Assembly (NCBI GenBank): GCA_026928255.1
Contig: JAIXKJ010000001.1
Coordinates: 1 to 64,000 of the forward strand
Source: Anaerolineales bacterium
Lineage (GTDB): Bacteria > Chloroflexota > Anaerolineae > Anaerolineales > Villigracilaceae
Direction: 5' to 3'
DNA: 64,000 bases
Every line of letters begins with the position of its first letter. Positions within the stretch are counted from its first letter, which is position 1. Position numbers and translations under genes: made by a program. The notes beneath the pieces were generated by a model, which had not been told where the DNA came from, searched no databases, and saw only the letters and a list, made by a program, of their open reading frames with translations. Shown one piece after another: positions 58,305 to 64,000 of this stretch.

Positions 58305-59141
58305 TCTATTCTCTTCGGGTTGCTCTCCGCGCTCAGTTGGGGCGCGGGAGATTTCACAGGCGGCATGGCGGCGCGAAAAGTCGGCGCCTATCGTTCCGTC
58401 TTCTACGCCGAATTAATCGGCGTCGCGTTGATTGTCCCCATCGCCTTATTCATCCGCGAACCGTTCCCAGCGTTGCGCTCGATTTTATTTTGTCTGCTTT
58501 CGGGGGTGTTCGGCTCGATGGGGTTGCTGCTCCTTTATCACGCCATGTCCGTCGGGCTGATGAGCGTCGCCGCGCCGGTCTCCGCATTGCTGGCGGCGGC
58601 GTTGCCCGTTTTAGTCGGCATAACGTCGGACGGATTTCCCGGCGTGTTGATATTTTTAGGATTCGGATTCGCGTTGCTCGCCGTTTGGTTAATTTCGCAA
58701 AGCGGCGACGGCATGAAAGACGTCTTCTCGCATCTCGCCGACTTGAAACTTCCCCTCCTTGCGGGCATGGGATTTGGCTTGTACTTTGTCTTCATTAATA
58801 TCGCCACCCGCGACGGCGGCACAGTCTGGCCGATGGTTCTTTCGCGGGCAAGCGGAATGACGCTCATCGCCGCTTATTTGCTGGTGACTCGCGCCTCGTG
58901 GAAGTTTAACTTTTCCGCGTTGCCAGTCATCGCGCTCAACGGGATTCTCGATTTAGGCGGAAATTTCTTCTTCATCCTCGCCGGGCAAGCCGGGCGTTTA
59001 GACGTAGCCGCCGTGTTAAGTTCGCTCTTTCCAGGCGCGACGGTTTTGCTGGCATGGATCGCCTTGAAAGAACGGCTTAACCGCAGTCAGTGGGTCGGCG
59101 TCGTTTGCGCGTTGATTGGCATTGTGCTGATTACCATGTAA
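58302..59141 (+). CDS. EamA/DMT-family permease
   Basis: The 279-residue protein has about ten membrane segments in two EamA halves (LLSALSWGAGDFTGGMAARK at the N-terminus, ALKERLNRSQWVGVVCALIG at the C-terminus). DMT permeases export or exchange amino acids, nucleosides or sugars; the substrate is unknown. It lies after 43-bp tandem repeats and diverges from the MarR gene. Confidence 0.87.
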   Translation: MSILFGLLSALSWGAGDFTGGMAARKVGAYRSVFYAELIGVALIVPIALFIREPFPALRSILFCLLSGVFGSMGLLLLYHAMSVGLMSVAAPVSALLAAALPVLVGITSDGFPGVLIFLGFGFALLAVWLISQSGDGMKDVFSHLADLKLPLLAGMGFGLYFVFINIATRDGGTVWPMVLSRASGMTLIAAYLLVTRASWKFNFSALPVIALNGILDLGGNFFFILAGQAGRLDVAAVLSSLFPGATVLLAWIALKERLNRSQWVGVVCALIGIVLITM

Positions 59142-59151
59142 CAAAATAATT

Positions 59152-59697
59152 TCATTCCTCTACAATAATCTCCATGTACACCTTATCGCCGAAGGGGACG
59201 CCGTCCGCGTCGGCGGCTTGCCAAACGCTTTGATAAGTCCCCGCTTCGGCGGGGGCGCTGAAGATAATTTGCAGAGTCGCTTGAACGTCCGCTTTGGCGG
59301 GGTAGAGCGGCTGTTCTTCCGCCGCGCCCAATAAATCGCCGCCGACCCATTTCAGTTTGTAAGACGAGTCCCAGTTGCAAGTTCCGCTGTTGCGGACGAG
59401 CCAGCGTTTGTCAATGAATTCGTTCGGCGAAAATACGCTGTTGTCTTCGACGGTCAGGTCGTCCAAAAAAGTTAAGCCGTTTTCACAAACGCCGACTTCC
59501 GCTGTGGAGGTTGGAACTGCGGACGCCGTCGGCGCAGGCGGAATGAGAGTCGCCGTCGGCGGAAGGGGAGTCGGCGGGGCGGCGCTGGGCGGGCGAAAGG
59601 GCGTAATCGGCGCAGTCGCGGCGGGAGAGCAGGCTTGGGCGAGAAAAAAGATGAAGAGCAAGATCAAGCGCGGGCGGAGAAAGCGGCGAAAAGTCAT
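59152..59697 (-). CDS. Putative lipoprotein with NBR1-Ig-like domain
   Basis: The 181-residue protein has a hydrophobic signal (about 10-22) ending AQAC (C23, an imperfect lipobox), a Pro/Thr/Ala linker (about 25-65) and an Ig-like domain. The domain has FIDKRWLVRNSGTCNWDSSY and GTYQSVWQAADADGVPFGDK, the central-tryptophan (FW) pattern of NBR1-Ig-like modules common in Chloroflexota surface proteins. It probably binds a protein or glycan at the cell surface; the ligand is unknown. Confidence 0.8.
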   Translation of the reverse strand: MTFRRFLRPRLILLFIFFLAQACSPAATAPITPFRPPSAAPPTPLPPTATLIPPAPTASAVPTSTAEVGVCENGLTFLDDLTVEDNSVFSPNEFIDKRWLVRNSGTCNWDSSYKLKWVGGDLLGAAEEQPLYPAKADVQATLQIIFSAPAEAGTYQSVWQAADADGVPFGDKVYMEIIVEE

Positions 59698-59712
59698 GGC
59701 GAGATTATAAAT

Positions 59713-59744
59713 AAAAAAGACGCAGGCAAGCCGCGTCTTTTTTT
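59713..59744. terminator. Terminator after the CpXC gene
   Basis: AAAAAAGACGC and GCGTCTTTTTT flank AGGCAAGCC, giving a stem with built-in A and T tracts. It ends the minus-strand pepF-CpXC unit just before the lipoprotein gene. Confidence 0.8.
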
Positions 59745-59746
59745 GA

Positions 59747-61099
59747 TTACGCTAAATTGCGCTTCATTGAAATTTTCAGCGCGATTTTGTACACCTCGCC
59801 GATTTTTTCCGACATGGCTTTGGCTTCGGGGTTGTCGGCTTGTCCTTCCATTTGACCGATCAGCCCGGCGAGGGTGTCGAGCAGTTCTTGCGTAACGACT
59901 TCGGGCGATTGGTTGAGCGCTTGCTCGACGGTTGCCGCGTCGGGCAGTTGAATCAACTGTTCGATGAGCGCAATCTCCGGCGGCGCGCTGGCGGCTTGCA
60001 AAACTTGAATCATCTTTTGCAGTTTGCCCATGCGCTCGTATTCGTTTTTTTCCGTCGCTTGCTTTAAGGCTTGTTGGGCAAAATCTACCGCGTCTTGCGT
60101 GAACTTGTCCAAGTTGGCGGTAACGGCTTTTTCGACGTCCGCTTCGGCGAGCAGCGCTTCGATAAACTCTTGCGCCTTTTTGACTCGCGCCTCGTTTTGT
60201 TTGTCCGCTTCGGCGACGTAACCCAGCAATTTCTCGCGGACGTTTTCTAAGCGCGTCTTTTCTTCGCCCGACGCTTTTTCGACTCGTTCGGTCAGCATTT
60301 GGAAGAAGGCGTAATCCATGCCGCCGCGAGCGAGCGAGACGTAAGCCTTCAGCCGCGAATCGCTTTGAGAGGCGGCGACTAAATCGAGAAATTTTTCGAT
60401 GGTTAATTCTTTGCCGAGGTCTTGCAATTCTTGTTGAACCGCTTCTAACTCGCCGACGGATTCTTTTAATTGCTTGCCGTATTCGGTTTCGTCGAGCAGC
60501 TGCGTTTGAATGTCAATCAGCGAACGCGCCGCCGACTCTTGTCCGCTGGCGAGGGCGCTTTGCGCGATGCGGCTAAACAGCGCGAAGAACATTTCATCCA
60601 CAAGGGCGGCGTTTTGTTTGATCAATTCCGAGCGCGCGCTTTTGCTGGTCATCTGCATTAGCGTTTCGATCAGGTGCATTCGCTCTTGCTGCGTTTTCAG
60701 CATTTCGGGCGTGATGCCGTCTTTGCCGAGAATGGTTTCCAGCATGGATTCGTAAGTCAAGTTCGCTTGCGGATTAAAAAGGTAGGCTTTGCGCTTTTCG
60801 GGCGGCAGGCGGTCGGTTACTTGTTTAATTAAAGGTCCGATCATCCGCTCTTGCTCGTTAATTGGCAAGCCCAATTCCATGGGGAAGAAGGTCAGCAGCA
60901 ATTCTTTGTCGTTGTCGTGATAGACGATGGGCGTCGCCAGCCGCCCTTGATAACCGCAATGCGGACATTGCGCGTGGTTGACCTGTCCGCTTAAGAGGCG
61001 CTGTTTGTCTTGCGGGTTAGCGCTGACGTCGAAGAGCTGTTGAACGTCGGCGGTGATCATCTGCCGACAACGCGGACAAGGAATTTGAGTTTGAGTCAT
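59747..61099 (-). CDS. CpXC-domain protein
   Basis: The 450-residue protein starts with a CpXC zinc domain (IPCPRCRQMI, later CPHCGYQGRL, residues about 7-53), with strands to about 140. The rest (about 140-450) is helical and charged, probably coiled. No enzyme motif is visible and the function is unknown. It starts right at the pepF stop (no gap), so the two are coupled. Confidence 0.82.
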   Translation of the reverse strand: MTQTQIPCPRCRQMITADVQQLFDVSANPQDKQRLLSGQVNHAQCPHCGYQGRLATPIVYHDNDKELLLTFFPMELGLPINEQERMIGPLIKQVTDRLPPEKRKAYLFNPQANLTYESMLETILGKDGITPEMLKTQQERMHLIETLMQMTSKSARSELIKQNAALVDEMFFALFSRIAQSALASGQESAARSLIDIQTQLLDETEYGKQLKESVGELEAVQQELQDLGKELTIEKFLDLVAASQSDSRLKAYVSLARGGMDYAFFQMLTERVEKASGEEKTRLENVREKLLGYVAEADKQNEARVKKAQEFIEALLAEADVEKAVTANLDKFTQDAVDFAQQALKQATEKNEYERMGKLQKMIQVLQAASAPPEIALIEQLIQLPDAATVEQALNQSPEVVTQELLDTLAGLIGQMEGQADNPEAKAMSEKIGEVYKIALKISMKRNLA

Positions 61100-62908
61100 T
61101 TATCCTACCAATTCTTCCAAACGGTTGATGTAGCCTTCCAGCACGGCGAAAGTTTCTTCCACCGCTTGCGGGGTTGTCAAATCTACGCCGGCGCCTTTTA
61201 ACACGTCCAGCGCGTATTTGGACGAGCCGCTTTTGAGGAAGCCGAGATAGTCTTCCGCCGCGTTGGGTTCGCCGCGCAAGATGCGAGCGGAAAGGGCGTG
61301 CGCCCCCGAAATGCCGGTGGCGTATTGATAGACGTAATAATCCGAGAAGAGATGCCCAAAGGTTGACCAAACCATGCCGACGCGCGGGCGGTCAATTTTG
61401 ACTTTGGGACCGAAACTTTCGCTGAACAAATCCGCCATGAGCGTTTGCAGCGAGTCGGCGGTCAGCGCTTCGCCGCGTTCGGCGCGTTGATGCGTTTCCA
61501 ACTCGAAGCGCGCCAGCGTCGGCATTTGGAAGAAGTAGCGGAAGAAATTTCCGCTGACGGCTTCTTCGATGACCGCGATTAAGAAATCGGGGTCGGTTAC
61601 CGTTTTGAGCAAGTGAGCGCGCATCATGGCTTGATGAAAGTTCGAGGCGACTTCGGCGACGAAGAGCGAGTAGTTGGAATAGACCGGCGGCTGATTATTC
61701 CACGTCAAATACGAGTGCATGGAATGCCCGAGTTCGTGCGCCAACGTGCTCATGCTGCCCACGTCGTCGGTGAAGGACATCATAATGAAGGGGTGCGTCT
61801 GCGGCGAGCCGTAGGAGAACGCGCCGCCTGCTTTGCCGAGATTGGGCGCGGAATCCACCCAGCGTTCTTCGAGCGCGCCGCGTCGCAGCGTCGCCACATA
61901 ATCTTCGCCCAGCGGCGCGAGGCTCTCGCTGATGTAGTCGGTCGCTTGCTCGAAGGTCAGCGAGACTTTTTTCTTGGTCAGCGGCGCCCAAACGTCGTAA
62001 TATTGAAAGTCGCGTTGTTTCAGGGCTTTGCGTTTCAGCGCAAAGTAGCGATGCCAAATCGGCAGCTTGCTTTTGAAGGTGTCCACTAAATTGTGGAAGA
62101 CCTCTTCGGGGATGTTGTTGTTAAACAGCGACGCCGAAAGCGTGGATTGAAAATTGCGCACGCGCATTTGGAAGACGTTGGCGCTGATCGAAGCCGAGAG
62201 GTTCGTTGCCAACGTGTTCTTAAATTCGAGGTGCTTGTCGTGATAACTGTTGAACGCCGTTTGGCGAACTTTGCGGTCGGGGTGTTCGAGCAGCGTCGAG
62301 TAGAAATTGCTTTGCGTAACTTGCAGGCTTTTGCCTTTGCTGTCTTCGGCGGGCGCAAATTTGAAGTCGGCGTTGACCAACATGCTCGTGCTGTTTGAAG
62401 CGCCGCTGAGCGGGTCAGCCGCCATGCCGAGCAGCGCTTCCACTTCCGCCGAACGCACATGCGCTTGCTGACGGAACAAATCGTCGAAACTGTGGCGGTA
62501 GGTCGCCAGCCCGGCGACGGCGTGAGTCCAGCCTTCTAATTTTTCTCTGCCGATGTAAAGCAGTTCGGGGTTGAGGAAGGAAGTCGCCGCCGCCACTTGA
62601 CCGAACATGCTTTGCGCCCGCCCGACCAGCGCCGCCGCCTCTTGGTTGGTGGTGTCCACCGAGTAGGAAAATTGGGCGTACATGTAAACGGTTTGGGCGC
62701 GCAGCCATAAATCTTCGATGGCTTGCAAGCCATCGTACAAAGTTTCGGGGCTGACGCCGAGTTTGCCTTCAAAGCGACTCTTGACGTGGGCGCAATCGTC
62801 CGTAACGGATTTCAGCGCCGCTTCCCACTCCTGCGCGGAAGCGAAAACGCTCTCGGCGTTCCAGGTGTATTTTTTATCAACTTGTTTTCGTGCGGGTATT
62901 TTTGCCAT
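61100..62908 (-). CDS. pepF: Oligoendopeptidase F (M3 metallopeptidase)
   Basis: The 602-residue protein is an M3B oligoendopeptidase with the zinc motif HELGHSMHSYL (about 390-400), the third ligand glutamate in the segment after it, and the N-terminal helical domain of PepF (TWNAESVFASAQEWEA). It degrades short peptides in the cytoplasm. It shares a unit with the CpXC gene. Confidence 0.93.
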   Translation of the reverse strand: MAKIPARKQVDKKYTWNAESVFASAQEWEAALKSVTDDCAHVKSRFEGKLGVSPETLYDGLQAIEDLWLRAQTVYMYAQFSYSVDTTNQEAAALVGRAQSMFGQVAAATSFLNPELLYIGREKLEGWTHAVAGLATYRHSFDDLFRQQAHVRSAEVEALLGMAADPLSGASNSTSMLVNADFKFAPAEDSKGKSLQVTQSNFYSTLLEHPDRKVRQTAFNSYHDKHLEFKNTLATNLSASISANVFQMRVRNFQSTLSASLFNNNIPEEVFHNLVDTFKSKLPIWHRYFALKRKALKQRDFQYYDVWAPLTKKKVSLTFEQATDYISESLAPLGEDYVATLRRGALEERWVDSAPNLGKAGGAFSYGSPQTHPFIMMSFTDDVGSMSTLAHELGHSMHSYLTWNNQPPVYSNYSLFVAEVASNFHQAMMRAHLLKTVTDPDFLIAVIEEAVSGNFFRYFFQMPTLARFELETHQRAERGEALTADSLQTLMADLFSESFGPKVKIDRPRVGMVWSTFGHLFSDYYVYQYATGISGAHALSARILRGEPNAAEDYLGFLKSGSSKYALDVLKGAGVDLTTPQAVEETFAVLEGYINRLEELVG

Positions 62909-62925
62909 GAGGTTTCCTTGTTTAT

Positions 62926-63066
62926 GGTTGATGGTTTGTAGTTGATGGTTTGTGGTTGATGGTTAATAATAATTGATAAATTACTGCTAACTGTCAACTG
63001 TCAACTGCCAACTGCCAACTGCTAACTGCCAACTGTCAACTGCCAACCGACTCAACTGCCAACCGA
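62926..63066. repeat. Stuttering repeat tract upstream of pepF
   Basis: The first half is built from GGTTGATGGTTTGTAGTTGATGG-type words cut at short intervals, the second from AACTGCCAACTGCCAACTG and AACCGACTCAACTGCC. The halves are roughly inverse to each other (ATGGTTGATG versus CAACTGTCAAC). The tract spans the space between the partial kinase gene and pepF. No gene is seen. Confidence 0.7.
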
Positions 63067-63067
63067 C

Positions 63068-64000
63068 TCAGCGCGGCAACGAAAAGCAAATTCTCGCGCC
63101 GCTTTTTTCTCCTTGAACGTTCTCCGCCCAGATGCGCCCGTTGTGCGCCTCGACGATGGCTCGCGCTAGGTAAAGTCCCAGCCCGGCGCCTTTGGTCTGC
63201 TTGACGGCTTTGGACGAACGATAGAAGCGGTCGAAGATATACGGCACGTCTTTCGGGTCAAAGCCCGCGCCGTGGTCGCGCACACAAACGACGACTTGGT
63301 CGGGGAAAACTTTACCGCTAATTTTGATTTCGCCTTGCGGCGCGTATTTGAGCGCGTTAGAGACGAGGTTCGAGAGCAATTGTTCCAAACGCCCTTCGTC
63401 GCCAAGGATGACGGGAAAGTTTTCGGAAAAATGCGCGACGATTTCGCGCCCTTGCGCCTGATTGACGAAGCGCTGACAAACGCGCTCGGCAAGACGCGCC
63501 AGCCCCACGTCGGCCTGGTTGAGCGTCAGCCCGCCCGCTTGCAGGCGCGAGGCGTCGAGCAAATCGTCAATCATCTTCGAGAGGCGGTCGGCTTCTTCTT
63601 CGATGACGGTGAGCGAATCGGCAATCGTGCGCTTGTCCCATTTGGCGTCGTCGCGGCGCAGGGTGGAGGCGTAGCCTTTGATCAGCGCCACCGGCGTCCG
63701 CAGTTCGTGGCTGACGACGGAGATGAAAGTCGCCTTCATTTCGTCGGCGGTGCGGAAGTGGGTGATGTCGCGCACGGCGGCGATGACGTTGCCCAATTTG
63801 CCTTCGTCCGAAAGCAGCGGCGCGTAGGTGATGCCGACCGGCAACGCGGGGTGAACGCCGCGTTTGAGGTCGCCTTCGACATAGAGGGCGGCGCGCGGCG
63901 TGAGCGGCCAGCCGCGCGCGATCGATTCTTCCAGCGTGGCGTTGTGCGGCTCTTTCTTCCATTGAATCACGTCCGCGTGCGGGCGGGCGACGATTTCTTC
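63068..64000 (-). CDS. Histidine kinase, C-terminal part (truncated by the window)
   Basis: The open frame continues beyond the window end, so the true start is missing. It shows a PAS-like segment (about 30-90, LSDEGKLGNVIAAVRDI), then HisKA with SHELRTPVALIKGY and an ATPase domain with NALKYAPQG, DHGAGFDP and GAGLGLYLAR. It is probably a PAS-containing sensor kinase. No response regulator is seen in the window. Confidence 0.85.
   Translation of the reverse strand, partial: EEIVARPHADVIQWKKEPHNATLEESIARGWPLTPRAALYVEGDLKRGVHPALPVGITYAPLLSDEGKLGNVIAAVRDITHFRTADEMKATFISVVSHELRTPVALIKGYASTLRRDDAKWDKRTIADSLTVIEEEADRLSKMIDDLLDASRLQAGGLTLNQADVGLARLAERVCQRFVNQAQGREIVAHFSENFPVILGDEGRLEQLLSNLVSNALKYAPQGEIKISGKVFPDQVVVCVRDHGAGFDPKDVPYIFDRFYRSSKAVKQTKGAGLGLYLARAIVEAHNGRIWAENVQGEKSGARICFSLPR

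Noticed and set aside
1..64000. tRNA, rRNA, insertion sequence or prophage genes
   Set aside because: I looked for tRNA-like cloverleaf ends, transposase motifs and integrase or capsid proteins and saw none that I could support.

Overview
The window looks like a chromosomal segment of an Anaerolineae-type Chloroflexota bacterium. The inference rests on gene content: a riboflavin ABC importer of the NMT1/THI5-like (RibXY) type behind an FMN riboswitch, a DUF2089/SHOCT-like/DUF4097 cluster, an NBR1-Ig-like putative lipoprotein, a secreted beta-helix protein with a Thr/Pro/Glu linker, and no sign of an outer-membrane system. No rRNA gene, convincing tRNA, insertion sequence or phage module is visible. 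Most genes lie on the minus strand in tightly packed, often overlapping operons.

Layout. (1) 1-10183, minus strand: a complete type I CRISPR-Cas locus of the Cst/Tneap (I-B-like) kind. Its order is WYL regulator, cas8 (Cst1-like), cas7 (Cst2/DevR-like), cas5, cas3, cas6, cas1, cas2, cas4, then a leader and one CRISPR repeat at the window edge; the spacers lie outside the window. (2) 10253-14515: a small winged-helix regulator diverges from a plus-strand cluster (DUF2089 regulator, DUF4097 protein, membrane protein, MFS transporter, short protein). Four of these share one short SHOCT-like helical module. (3) 14516-25463, minus strand: purine salvage (xpt, guaA), an envelope/phospho-signalling set (membrane protein, VWA-FHA protein, PP2C phosphatase), comEC, msrQ, a DsbA-like thiol oxidoreductase and a deoxynucleoside kinase. 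(4) 25543-30374, plus strand: maf, a lipobox-bearing penicillin-binding protein, rsgA, holB.

(5) 30417-40504: three RNA-controlled transcription units, all on the minus strand. They are an FMN riboswitch with terminator before a riboflavin importer, a T-box before valS, and a cobalamin riboswitch with terminator before btuFCD. A TauE/SafE-family permease lies between them. valS carries two in-frame insertions of a palindromic repeat, and the T-box and the B12 riboswitch contain the same 28-bp element. (6) 40505-44011: a 1168-residue secreted protein with about 16 beta-helix repeats. (7) 44264-52616: a methyltransferase coupled to a class V aminotransferase, an FAH-family enzyme, folK, nth, an asparaginase, a degenerate metallo-beta-lactamase-fold protein and a soluble GAF-PAS histidine kinase. 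(8) 52652-64000: a HAD phosphatase, a MarR-controlled heterodimeric ABC exporter with a perfect 18-bp operator, a DMT permease preceded by 43-bp tandem repeats, a putative lipoprotein, a CpXC protein, oligoendopeptidase F and a histidine kinase cut by the window end.

Across the window, many gene borders carry short stuttering, inverted or palindromic sequences. These look like a mobile or amplifying repeat population that tolerates, or targets, intercistronic gaps, riboswitch loops and even coding sequence. This population, and the shared SHOCT-like module of region 2, are the least explained signals here. All functional calls come from reading the sequence; no database search was run.
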